A DNA stretch of 64,000 nt, taken from the NCBI GenBank assembly GCA_964556225.1, contig CAZKVJ010000002.1:124001-188000 (forward strand), given 5' to 3'. Below are positions 23,773 to 31,952 of the stretch, piece after piece. The notes beneath the pieces were generated by a model that was not told the origin of the DNA, did not search any database, and saw only the letters and a program-made list of their open reading frames with translations. Source of the stretch: CAZKVJ01 sp964556225 (GTDB lineage: Bacteria; Actinomycetota; Acidimicrobiia; Acidimicrobiales; Ilumatobacteraceae). A program made the position numbers and the translations under genes. The stretch's first letter is position 1, and the number at the start of each line of letters is the position of its first letter.

Positions 23773-26020
23773 AGCGCGGCATCCCCACCGGCGGCTCCAC
23801 CAGCGGCGCCGACATCGGCGGGCGCTGGCTGTCCATGAACCGGGGCAGGCGCAGCGCGGGCTTCAGGCGGACGACCTCGTCCTCCGGCGGCTTCAGCTCG
23901 GCGAGTGCCTGCGCCGGCGGCACGGGGCGGCCGATGCCGAAGCCCTGCAGCCGGTCGCAACCCAGGTCGACGAGCCGGCTGCGGACCGAGTCCTCCTCCA
24001 CCCCCTCGGCCACGACGAGCATGTCGAGCGAGTGGGCGAACTCGACGATCGAGCGAACCAGCGAGGCGTCACCCCGCACCAGCTCGGCGACCAGGGTCCG
24101 GTGGATCTTCAGCTCGTCGATCTCCACCTGGTGGAGCAGGCGCAGCGACGCCGCACCCTCGCCGAAGTTGTCGACGGCGATGCGGATGCCCGCCTCGCGC
24201 AACGTGCGCAGCAGGTCCGGGTCGACGACCTTCTCTTCCAGCAGCTGGCGTGCGGTGAGCTCGATCATCAGCGCGCCACGCGGGAGGCGAGCCTCACGCA
24301 CCCGGTCGAGCAGCGCGTCGACGACCTCCGGATCGGCCAGGTTTCGCGGGGTCAGGTTGATGCTGACGCTGATCGTCGCCGTGCTGCCGGCCGCCTCGGT
24401 GATCTCGGCGCACCGCTTGGCGTGCTCCACACCCTGGCGGATGACGGTGCGGGCGATGGCGCCGCTCAGGCTGCCCAGCTCGACCAGCTCGATGAACTCA
24501 CCCGGCATCACGATCCCGAACTCGGGGTGCCGCCAGCGCAGCAGGCCCTCGAACCCGACCACGGCCCCGTCGGCGCGCACGACGGGCTGGAAGTGCAGCT
24601 GCAGCTCGTCGGTGGTCAGGGCTCGGCGAAGGTCGCCGAGCAGCTGCACCGTGCGGGTCGACGAGGTCTCGAGCCCGTCGCTGTAGGTCGTGTAGGTGCC
24701 GGAGCTGGTCCCCTTCGCTGCGTACATGGCGCGGTCGGCACGCGACAGCAGCTCCTCGACCGTGGCGGCGTGGTCGGGGACCGAGGCGATCCCGGTGCTG
24801 GCCATGACCTCGAGCTGGAACCAGCTCCCCACCGCGACCGGCTCGCTGAGCAGCTCGGCGAGCCGGGCCGCGACGCCGACACCGTCGGCGGAGTTCGAGC
24901 CGACGGGCAGGACCACCGCGAACTCGTCGCCGCCGAGGCGGGCCACGGTCGAGCCCTCGGGAGCGGCGCTCAGCAGGCGCTGGGCGACCTGACGGAGCAC
25001 GTCGTCGCCGCAGTCGTGGCCGAAGGCGTCGTTGACCTCCTTGAACCGATCGAGGTCCACCACGAGCATGGTGACGGGACGCTCCCCGCGATCACGGATC
25101 ATGATCGAGGTCCGGGCGAGCAGCTCGGTGCGGTTGGCCAGCCCGGTCAGCACGTCGTGGGTGGCACGGTGGGCGAGGACGCGCTCGGCCCGCTCGCTCG
25201 CCGTGCGGTCGTCGAACACCAGCCCGACACAGGTCCCGGGCAGGGGCATCGTGCGCATCTGCACGAACCGGGTGTCACCGAGCACCCGGTTCTCGATCTC
25301 CAGCCGGACGTCGAAGCCGGCCAGCCCCTGGGCGACCGCCGCCAGCCGGTGGAGCAGCTCCCCGCCACCGGTCACCCGCACCCGCGGGTCCCCGAGCACC
25401 TGGTCGAGCGGTTGGGCCCCCTCCGGCGAGAGGCTCACCGGCAGGAACCGCACCATGATCGGGTTGGCGTTGATGATCGTGAGCGAGCTCGGGTCGCCGG
25501 GGTCGCGCAGCTCGGCCACCAGCGTGCCGAACGGCAACGCCTCGAGCAGCCGGTCGAAGCGCTGCACCGCCGTGTGGTCGCGCACGGCTTGGTCGACGTC
25601 GAGGTGGAGGCCTCGCACGCCCGCCGCGCGTCCCTTGCGGTCGTGACCGATCCATGCCGTCTCCTGCACCCAGCGGTGTCCACGATCCGCCGTGCGGATC
25701 CGGTACGTGTAGGAGCGAGCCACGCCATCGACGATCTCGAGACGCTCGGCACGGACCCGCTCCCGGTCCTCGGGATGAACCAGGTCGTCCCAGGTGGCCG
25801 GTTCCACCAGGGCCGCCGGCTCCCACCCCGTCCGCCGCTGCACCGGTCCCGTGACGGAGGTCGGCACGCTGTCCGCTCGCGCCGCGTCCCAGCGCACCGC
25901 GTCCATGGCATCGAGGATCTCGTCGAGCTCGGGGCACCGCGATCGGGCCTGACGACGGTCTCGCCGGCTGGGCCGTGCGGGCACCGACGAGCTGGGAGGT
26001 TGAGCCTTCCGCCTACGCAT
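23756..26020 (-). CDS. PAS-GGDEF-EAL protein, diguanylate cyclase with degenerate EAL domain
   Basis: 754 residues, no membrane segment. A PAS domain (about 60-150), a second PAS-like domain (155-285), GGDEF (about 285-440) with intact RLGGDEF (363-367), and EAL (about 460-715). In the EAL domain the signature reads EGL (491-493), the ELTES-type site is ELTARQ, and the metal pair DDFGTG is DNFGEG. Phosphodiesterase activity is therefore doubtful, while cyclase activity looks possible. The start is 10 bp after the stop of its broken paralogue, so the pair arose by duplication and once formed an operon. Confidence 0.88.
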   Translation of the reverse strand: MRRRKAQPPSSSVPARPSRRDRRQARSRCPELDEILDAMDAVRWDAARADSVPTSVTGPVQRRTGWEPAALVEPATWDDLVHPEDRERVRAERLEIVDGVARSYTYRIRTADRGHRWVQETAWIGHDRKGRAAGVRGLHLDVDQAVRDHTAVQRFDRLLEALPFGTLVAELRDPGDPSSLTIINANPIMVRFLPVSLSPEGAQPLDQVLGDPRVRVTGGGELLHRLAAVAQGLAGFDVRLEIENRVLGDTRFVQMRTMPLPGTCVGLVFDDRTASERAERVLAHRATHDVLTGLANRTELLARTSIMIRDRGERPVTMLVVDLDRFKEVNDAFGHDCGDDVLRQVAQRLLSAAPEGSTVARLGGDEFAVVLPVGSNSADGVGVAARLAELLSEPVAVGSWFQLEVMASTGIASVPDHAATVEELLSRADRAMYAAKGTSSGTYTTYSDGLETSSTRTVQLLGDLRRALTTDELQLHFQPVVRADGAVVGFEGLLRWRHPEFGIVMPGEFIELVELGSLSGAIARTVIRQGVEHAKRCAEITEAAGSTATISVSINLTPRNLADPEVVDALLDRVREARLPRGALMIELTARQLLEEKVVDPDLLRTLREAGIRIAVDNFGEGAASLRLLHQVEIDELKIHRTLVAELVRGDASLVRSIVEFAHSLDMLVVAEGVEEDSVRSRLVDLGCDRLQGFGIGRPVPPAQALAELKPPEDEVVRLKPALRLPRFMDSQRPPMSAPLVEPPVGMPRFSLGG

Positions 26021-26030
26021 CACGGGTTCG

Positions 26031-27648
26031 TTATCGACCGGCCGGGCCCACACCCTGAGTGGTCATCTGGAGCGATTCCTTGACACCGCCGTGACCACCC
26101 GCGCCACCGAGCAGCTCCACCACCCCGTCGGGGGCCACCGCCCGTCCGATGCCATAGCCCTGGAGGAGGTCGCAGCCGAGATCGGCGAGGAGCTGCTGGG
26201 TGAGGTCGTCCTCCACGCCCTCGGCCACGACCGCCATCCCGAGCGAGTGGCCGAGCTCGATCACCGAGCGCACGACGGCGTCCTCGCCCGCCCGCAGGTC
26301 GGCGATGAAGCTCCGGTCGATCTTCAGCTCGTCCACGGCCAGGCGCCGCAGCAGCCACAGCGACGAGGCCCCGGTGCCGAAGTCGTCGATGGCCACCCGG
26401 ATGCCGGCGTCGTGGAGCTGGGCGAGCGCGGCCAGACCCTCGTCGAGATCGGCCACGAGCTGACGCTCGGTGAGCTCGATCGTCAGCAGCCCGGGCGAGA
26501 CCTCCTCGTCGCGCACCAGCTGCACCAGGGTGTCGACGAGCTCGCGATCGCCGAGGTTGCGAGGGGTCAGGTTGATGTTGATCCCGAGCGCCGGGTGACC
26601 GAGCGCCCGGCACGTCCGCAGCTGCTGCAAGGCCTGGCGCACCACGGCCAGCGCCAGTGGCCGGCTCAGGCTGCCCATCTCGACCAGCTCGATGAACTCG
26701 CTCGGCATCACGATCCCGAGGTCCGGGTGGTGCCAGCGCACGAGGCCCTCGAGCGCGGCCGGACGCCGCGTCACGGCGTCGACGATCGGCTGGAAGTGCA
26801 GGACCAGCTCTCCGCTCGCCAAGGCCCGGCGGAGGTCGCCGAGCAGCACCATCCGCCGCACCGACGAGCGGTCCAGGTTCGGCGTGTACACGGCGTGCCC
26901 GCCGGTGCTGGTCCGCTTCGCCGCGTGCATCGCCATGTCGGCCCGCACCACGAGCGACGAGGCGTCGGACGCATGGTCGGGCACGGTGGCGATGCCCGTG
27001 CTGGCCGCGACCTCGAGCTGCACCCAGGAGCCGACCGTCGCCGGCACCGCCAGGCTCGACTCGATGGCGAGCGCCGCCGCCACACCGTCGGCCGCCGCGG
27101 TTGACCAGCCCGGTGAGCGGGTCGTGGCTGCTGCGGTGCGCCAGCGCCTGCTCGGCTCTCACGCGCGCCGTCACGTCCTCGACGAGCACGGCGACGCTGC
27201 GGCCGGGCAGTGGCACCGCCCGGAGCTCCACCGTGAGGGCCTCCCCCGTCAGATGGACGTCGACGTCCAGCTCGACCTCGAACCCGCTCCCCTCGGTGGC
27301 CGCCCGTGCGATCCGGCGCACCAGCCGGTCGATGCCAGGTACCCCGACGCGACGCTCGGGGAAGGCGCTCACCAGCGGCTGGCCCCGGATGCGCTCGGGC
27401 CGGACCGGCAGGAACCGGCGCATCGACGGGTTCATGGCCCGGACTCGCAGGCTGCGCGGCTCGTCCGGATCGGGAAGGTCGAGGATCATCACGCCGACGG
27501 GCAACGCCTCCACGAACGTGACGAACTGCTCGCCGTCGAGGCGGTCCGCCCCGGGCGGCACCACCACGCCGCCGGACGCCGCCGGGCGCGCCGGACCGCC
27601 GCTGCAGCGCGGCCACCGGCCGCGCTCGGATACGTCCCGCCGAGGCAT
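26031..27648 (-). pseudogene. PAS-GGDEF-EAL paralogue with out-of-frame deletion of the GGDEF core
   Basis: The ATG at 27648 begins a PAS domain and reads as far as AHRSSHDPLTGLVNR. There about 80 codons, present in the neighbouring paralogue, are absent, and the frame shifts. From about 27103 the other frame continues AADGVAAALAIESS through the end of GGDEF and a well-preserved EAL domain (IELTERQ, DDFGTG, KIDRSF; signature EGL) to a TAA at 26031. The missing part contains the GGDEF motif itself. Without the frame change the upstream frame runs on as nonsense. A GTG at 27083 could start an EAL-only protein, but it has no ribosome binding site. Confidence 0.8.
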
Positions 27649-27656
27649 CGCCCTGC

Positions 27657-27686
27657 ACCGTACGACGGTCGCCTTACCCTTGTCAA
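27657..27686 (-). promoter_or_regulatory. Strong leaderless promoter of the broken GGDEF-EAL gene
   Basis: On the minus strand, consensus -35 TTGACA (27686-27681), 18 bp, then -10 TACGGT (27662-27657), then 8 nt to the ATG at 27648. It is the only perfect TTGACA with a correctly spaced -10 that I found here. Confidence 0.75.
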
Positions 27687-27687
27687 C

Positions 27688-27717
27688 ACTCAGCGTGGAT
27701 ATACTGCCACGCTGAGT
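27688..27717. promoter_or_regulatory. Perfect 11-8-11 inverted repeat upstream of the GGDEF-EAL promoter
   Basis: ACTCAGCGTGG (27688-27698) and CCACGCTGAGT (27707-27717) are exact reverse complements around the AT-rich spacer ATATACTG. The element ends 1 bp from the -35 hexamer of the promoter above. Each arm contains ACTCAGCGT, which matches the core ACnCnGnGT of the BldD consensus, but the outer consensus bases do not match. Activator or repressor binding are both possible; it also lies 11 bp past the HD-domain gene and could act as its terminator. Confidence 0.6.
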
Positions 27718-27728
27718 CGCAACGGAGG

Positions 27729-28349
27729 CTACGGCGCGAGGTGGCCGCGGGCCGCCGACTCGTCGATGCGCTCCAGGACCAGCTCCCACAACACCGCGGA
27801 ACCATCGGCGATGGGGGCGTTCCGGGCGAGCGCCTGGTGACGGGCGACCCGATGCTGCGACCAAGGCCCCGACGCCCCGGCGGCGTGGTTCAGCAGCACC
27901 GGCTGCATCCGGTCGACGGCGTTGGCGAAGCGCGACTCGGGCGTCTCGCCCGCCTCGTACTCGTCCCACAGGGCCCGCAGCCACCGGGCCTGCTCGGCCG
28001 GGAGCAACTCGAAGATCCGCTCGGCGGCCGCCTGCTCACGCTCGAGCTTCGTGCGGTTGCCCGCGTCGTCGTACGCGAACGTGTCGCCAGCATCGATCTC
28101 CACGAGGTCGTGAACCAGACACAGCGCCAGCACCCGGGTGAGGTCGATGGGCTCGTTCGACCACTCGGCGAGCACCAGCGCGAACAGCGCCAGGTGCCAC
28201 GAGTGCTCCGCGCTGTTCTCGCGACGCCCACCCCCGAGGATGCGGGTGCGCCGCTCGACCTGCTTGAGCCGGTCGGCTTCGAGCAGGAACGCCACCTGAC
28301 GCTGCAGACGAGCCGCGCCCTCGACGTCGCCCGGTGCGGCCTCACCCAC
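27729..28349 (-). CDS. HD domain phosphohydrolase (YfbR/HD_3-like)
   Basis: 206 residues. The metal-binding pattern is H in ENSAEHSWHL, HD in CLVHDLVEIDAGD, and a distant Asp in ANAVDRMQP. This is the HD_3 group that includes 5'-deoxynucleotidases, so nucleotide pool cleaning is a reasonable guess, not shown. The GTG start lies inside the end of the small membrane protein gene (8-nt overlap, GTGGGTGA), so the two are coupled, and both follow dnaB. Confidence 0.85.
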   Translation of the reverse strand: MGEAAPGDVEGAARLQRQVAFLLEADRLKQVERRTRILGGGRRENSAEHSWHLALFALVLAEWSNEPIDLTRVLALCLVHDLVEIDAGDTFAYDDAGNRTKLEREQAAAERIFELLPAEQARWLRALWDEYEAGETPESRFANAVDRMQPVLLNHAAGASGPWSQHRVARHQALARNAPIADGSAVLWELVLERIDESAARGHLAP

Positions 28350-28551
28350 TGATCAACGACCCCAGCGCCCACACTGCGGCCACGAAGCCCAGCAGCGCCA
28401 TCAGCATGCTGCGCCCGGCCGGCGCCCGGCCGAGATCGCCGTCTTGGCGGGGCGCAGCCGGGGGTCGCACCAGCGCCAGCAGGTTGCCGACGAACAGCGC
28501 GCCACCGAGCGCCAGCACGAGCCACGCGAGCAGATCCTCACCCAGGAACAC
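28342..28551 (-). CDS. Small membrane protein, two helices
   Basis: 69 residues. The first helix is about residues 8-27 (AWLVLALGGALFVGNLLALV), followed by a short basic loop with PRQDGDLGRAPAGR, then the second helix to the C-terminus LISG. I recognise no family. GTG start 7 bp after the dnaB stop and an 8-nt overlap with the HD gene suggest a dnaB-membrane protein-HD operon. Confidence 0.65.
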   Translation of the reverse strand: MFLGEDLLAWLVLALGGALFVGNLLALVRPPAAPRQDGDLGRAPAGRSMLMALLGFVAAVWALGSLISG

Positions 28552-28558
28552 GGCTCGC

Positions 28559-29923
28559 TCACATGTTCCGAGCGGCGTTGTCGAACCGGGTGTAAGGGCC
28601 GAGGAACACCAGCCGGCGCGTGCCGATCGGCCCCGAGCGGTGCTTGGCCACGATGATCTCGGCGGCGCCCTTGTCCGGGGAGTCGGCGTGGTACACCTCG
28701 TCGCGGTAGATGAACATCACCACGTCGGCGTCCTGCTCGAGGGCACCGGACTCCCTGAGGTCGGCCAGCATCGGGCGCTTGTCGGCCCGGGTCTCGAGCT
28801 GACGTGAGAGCTGGCTCAAGGCGATGATCGGCACTTCGAGCTCGCGGGCGAGCACCTTGAGGTTCCGGCTGATCTCACTCACCTCGAGCTGACGGTTCTC
28901 TGCTGTCGTGCTCCCCGTCATGAGCTGGAGGTAGTCGATCACGATCAGGCCCAACCCGCCGTAGCGGGCCTTGGTGCGCCGGGCCTTGGCGCGGATCTCC
29001 ATCACGGTGACGCTCGGGTTGTCGTCGAGCAGCAGCGGTACCTCGAGCCGGCCGATGGCCCGCCCGATCTTCGACCAGTCGGCCTCGGACAGCCGCCCGT
29101 TGCGCAGCTTCTGAGAGTCGACGCGGGCCTCGGCCGCCAGGATGCGCTGGGCCAGCTCGGCGTGGCCCATCTCGAGCGAGAAGAACAGGACCGGCAGGTT
29201 GGTGCTCTGCGCCACGGAGGTGGCGACGCCGAGGGCAAAGGCGCTCTTGCCCATGGCCGGGCGCGCCCCGACGATGAGCAGGGTCGAGGGGTGCAGGCCG
29301 GAGAGCAGCTCGTCGAGGTCGTGATAGCCGGTCGGCGTCCCGGTGATGGCACTGCCGCGCTCGAACGTCTCCTGCAGGTGGTCCATCGTCATCGACAGCA
29401 GGTCCGACAGCGGTCGGGTGCTGTCGACGACGCGTCGCTCGGCGACCTCGAACACCTTCGTCTCGGCCTCGTCGAGCGCCTTCGTCACGTCGTCGGGCTC
29501 GTGGTACGCGATCTCAGCGATCTCGCCAGCCACGCCGATCAGACGCCGCAGCACCGCAGTGTCCTGCACGATCTTCGCGTAGCGAGCGGCGTTGGAGATC
29601 GCCGGCGTGGCGTTCTGGAGCTCGAGCAGCACCGACGCGCCGCCGATCTCGTCGAGCAGTCCTGCGCGACGGAGCTCGTCGGCGACGGTGATGGGATCAA
29701 CGGGCTGGCCGGCACCGGTCAGCACACGCACCGCGTCGTAGATGTGCTGGTGCGCCGGCTTGTAGAAGTCCGACGGCTCGACACCCAGCTCGGCAACGAC
29801 CCCGACCGCCTCACGTGACAGCAGCAGGGCTCCGAGCAGTGACTCCTCGGCGTCGAGGTTGTGGGGCGGCACCCGGCGATCGCCACGCCGGGCCGGGGAG
29901 GAGTCGCTTCGTCGTTCGGCCAT
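28559..29923 (-). CDS. dnaB: Replicative DNA helicase DnaB
   Basis: 454 residues from the ATG at 29923. DnaB is the hexameric 5'-3' helicase at the replication fork. An N-terminal domain begins VPPHNLDAEESLLGALLL. The RecA-like motor has Walker A GARPAMGKS (219-227), Walker B VIDYLQLM and the arginine-finger area IALSQLSRQLE. No intein is present, in contrast to some mycobacterial dnaB genes. The 154-bp region in front of it carries a cluster of DnaA-box-like sites. Confidence 0.96.
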   Translation of the reverse strand: MAERRSDSSPARRGDRRVPPHNLDAEESLLGALLLSREAVGVVAELGVEPSDFYKPAHQHIYDAVRVLTGAGQPVDPITVADELRRAGLLDEIGGASVLLELQNATPAISNAARYAKIVQDTAVLRRLIGVAGEIAEIAYHEPDDVTKALDEAETKVFEVAERRVVDSTRPLSDLLSMTMDHLQETFERGSAITGTPTGYHDLDELLSGLHPSTLLIVGARPAMGKSAFALGVATSVAQSTNLPVLFFSLEMGHAELAQRILAAEARVDSQKLRNGRLSEADWSKIGRAIGRLEVPLLLDDNPSVTVMEIRAKARRTKARYGGLGLIVIDYLQLMTGSTTAENRQLEVSEISRNLKVLARELEVPIIALSQLSRQLETRADKRPMLADLRESGALEQDADVVMFIYRDEVYHADSPDKGAAEIIVAKHRSGPIGTRRLVFLGPYTRFDNAARNM

Positions 29924-29974
29924 GCGGATCACACCCTGCAACGTCGAGGCTGGGGATCGCTAGAGGGACGACCC

Positions 29975-30071
29975 TGTGGAACGCCTGTGGACAACTCCGC
30001 AAGGCTGTGGAGGCGTAGCGACGAGCACACCGGACACCGCCTGTGGACGGCGCGCTCGTCGCTGTGGACGC
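29975..30071 (-). promoter_or_regulatory. Cluster of five DnaA-box-like sites upstream of dnaB
   Basis: TGTGGACAA at 29986-29994 is the exact reverse complement of the actinobacterial box TTGTCCACA. Four relatives share TGTGGA in the same orientation: TGTGGAACG (29975), TGTGGAGGC (30006), TGTGGACGG (30042) and TGTGGACGC (30063). The cluster fills the rplI-dnaB spacer, so DnaA probably regulates dnaB, or titrates here. Confidence 0.6.
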
Positions 30072-30077
30072 CGCCGA

Positions 30078-30527
30078 TCAGGCTGGCACGACCTCGAGAC
30101 GGATCGGGAACTCGACGTCGGCGTGCAGCTTGGCGGTGACCGAGTGCTCGCCGAGGGTCTTGATGTGCTGCTCGGGCAGGTGCAGCGTGCGCCGGTCGAG
30201 CTCGATGCCGGTCTGGGCCGCCACGGCGGCGACGACGTCGGCGGCGGTCACCGATCCGAAGAGCCGGCCGCCGGCACCGGCCTTGGCCGTGATGGTGATG
30301 ACCTTGGGGACGAGCGTGCTGGCCACCGTGGTGGCGGCCTCGCGATCGGCGGCGTCGCGCAGGTCACGAGCGCGACGCATCGCGCCGGCCTGGTCGAGCG
30401 CACCCGGGGTGGCGACGATCCCCAGGCCCTTCGGGAGGAGGTAGTTGCGGGCGTACCCGTCGCTCACGTCGACGATGTCACCTCGCTTGCCGAGCTGGGA
30501 CAGGTCGGCGCGCAGGATCACCTTCAT
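30078..30527 (-). CDS. rplI: 50S ribosomal protein L9
   Basis: 149 residues. The N-terminal domain MKVILRADLSQLGKRGDIV with the signature GYARNYLLPKGL, a long connecting helix, and the C-terminal domain with GRLFGSVTAADV. L9 binds 23S rRNA at the base of the L1 stalk. It starts 3 bp after rpsR in the conserved order rpsF-ssb-rpsR-rplI. Confidence 0.97.
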   Translation of the reverse strand: MKVILRADLSQLGKRGDIVDVSDGYARNYLLPKGLGIVATPGALDQAGAMRRARDLRDAADREAATTVASTLVPKVITITAKAGAGGRLFGSVTAADVVAAVAAQTGIELDRRTLHLPEQHIKTLGEHSVTAKLHADVEFPIRLEVVPA

Positions 30528-30530
30528 GAC

Positions 30531-30920
30531 TCAGCCCTCCTCGGCCTCGACGAGCTCCTCGACCGCCTCGGCCACCTCGTCGGCGACCGGTTCCTCGACC
30601 GGCACCGGGGCGCCCCGATCGTCGCCGTCGCGCGGCGGGCGCGCCGTGCGCTGGGTGGCGACCCGCTTGGTGTACGGCAGCAGGGCCATCTCACGCGCGT
30701 TCTTGATGGCGGTGGCGACCTCACGCTGCTGCTGCACGTCGTTGCCGCTCACCCGGCGGGAGCGGATCTTCGAGCGGTCGGACATGAACCGCTGCAGCAG
30801 GTTCACGTCCTTGTAGTCGACGTAGGTGACGTTCTCCTGGACCAGCACGCTGGTCTTCTTCTTCGGCTTCTTGCCCGTGTCCTTGGGCGCCCGGGTGCGG
30901 GGGCTCTTCTTGGTGGCCAT
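30531..30920 (-). CDS. rpsR: 30S ribosomal protein S18 with extended ends
   Basis: 129 residues, whereas bacterial S18 is usually about 75-90. The core is clear: VTYVDYKDVNLLQRFMSD, KIRSRRVSGN and QREVATAIKNAREMALLPY. The N-terminus is a Lys-rich extension (MATKKSPRTRAPKDTGKKPK) and the C-terminus adds about 33 residues ending in an acidic run EAVEELVEAEEG. No cysteines, so it is the zinc-free type. S18 pairs with S6, encoded two genes upstream. Confidence 0.95.
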   Translation of the reverse strand: MATKKSPRTRAPKDTGKKPKKKTSVLVQENVTYVDYKDVNLLQRFMSDRSKIRSRRVSGNDVQQQREVATAIKNAREMALLPYTKRVATQRTARPPRDGDDRGAPVPVEEPVADEVAEAVEELVEAEEG

Positions 30921-30961
30921 GTGGGTGTTCGATTCCTCGTGAGCTCGATGTGGGGGTGGGT

Positions 30962-31408
30962 TCAGAACGGCTCTTCGTCGCCGTAGTAGGAGTCGCCGCC
31001 GGTGCGCTGGGATGCCGGCGGGGGCGCACTCTGGCCGCCCTCGCCACCGGAGCGGGTGGTGCGCGACACCTCGGCCGTCGCCCGCCGCAATGACACGGCG
31101 ACCTCGTCGGCGAGGCACTCGACGGCGGTGCCCTTCGTGCCGTCCTGGCGCTCGAAGTTGCGCACCTGCAGCTTGCCGGTGACGACGACGCGGTCGCCCT
31201 TGTGGAGCGAGCCGGCCACGTTCTCGGCCAGCTCGCGGAACGCGGTGACGTTGATGAAGAGCGGGTCCTGGTCCTGCCACTCGCCGTTCACCAGACGGCG
31301 CTCGTTGACGGCCATGCCGATGTTGACGACCGCGATGCCGGACTGGGCGAAGCGCAGCTCGGGCTCGCGGGTGAGGTTGCCGATGAAGGTCACGGAGTTG
31401 TCGGCCAT
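30962..31408 (-). CDS. ssb: Single-stranded DNA-binding protein
   Basis: 148 residues. One OB fold with VTFIGNLTREPELRF, FINVTAFRELAENVA and KGDRVVVTGKLQVRNFE, then a Gly/Ser/Pro-rich linker and the acidic tip DEEPF that recruits replication and repair partners. The start ATG at 31408 follows GGAGAG. It lies between rpsF and rpsR, the normal place. The linker is shorter than in mycobacterial SSB. Confidence 0.97.
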   Translation of the reverse strand: MADNSVTFIGNLTREPELRFAQSGIAVVNIGMAVNERRLVNGEWQDQDPLFINVTAFRELAENVAGSLHKGDRVVVTGKLQVRNFERQDGTKGTAVECLADEVAVSLRRATAEVSRTTRSGGEGGQSAPPPASQRTGGDSYYGDEEPF

Positions 31409-31461
31409 TGCGGTCTCTCCTCGTGGATGGCGGGCAGGACCCGCCGCGTGGACGGTTGGGC

Positions 31462-31791
31462 TCAGCTGGCCGTGCCGATGAGCCCGCGGCGGGCGGCCTC
31501 GGCGTCGGGCAGGCGGAGCAGCTTGTGGCGGACGACGTCGTCCGCGAGGCGAAGCGAGCGCTCGAGATCGTCGAGGGCGCCACCATCGGCCGTGAGGTTG
31601 AACACGACGTAGTAGCCCTCGTCCTTCTTGTTGATGGGGTAGGCGAAGCGCCGCTTGCCCCACCAGTCGGCATCACCCTTCACCGCCCCACCGGCGTCGG
31701 TGATGCCCTTCGTGATCGTCTTCACCCAGCCGTGGGCGATCGGCTCGTCGAGATCGCCGTCGAGGATGACCATGAGCTCATAGGCACGCAT
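31462..31791 (-). CDS. rpsF: 30S ribosomal protein S6
   Basis: 109 residues from the ATG at 31791 (MRAYELMVILDGDL), preceded by GGAGGT about 10 nt upstream. The S6 signature WWGKRRFAYPINKKDEGYYV and the C-terminal RHKLLRLP are present. S6 forms a dimer with S18 on the platform of the small subunit. It is the first gene of the rpsF-ssb-rpsR-rplI operon. Confidence 0.97.
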   Translation of the reverse strand: MRAYELMVILDGDLDEPIAHGWVKTITKGITDAGGAVKGDADWWGKRRFAYPINKKDEGYYVVFNLTADGGALDDLERSLRLADDVVRHKLLRLPDAEAARRGLIGTAS

Positions 31792-31952
31792 CAGTGGCGT
31801 GACACCTCCCTTCGGACCCGGACCGCCCATGGTCGGCGTGCCGGGGCCCCCGTAGGGGCAGGGCCTGCAGTTGGACCGTGCGAGTGTAACGGCATGGCGC
31901 GCACGATGGCACACGGGTGGTGCAGGGTTCGCCGGCGTGGCACGCTCGGCGG

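Noticed and set aside
26031..27083. A separate EAL-only gene starting at the GTG at 27083
   Set aside because: No ribosome binding site or TANNNT box precedes it, and it begins in the middle of the GGDEF fold. It is better explained as the 3' part of a frameshifted gene.
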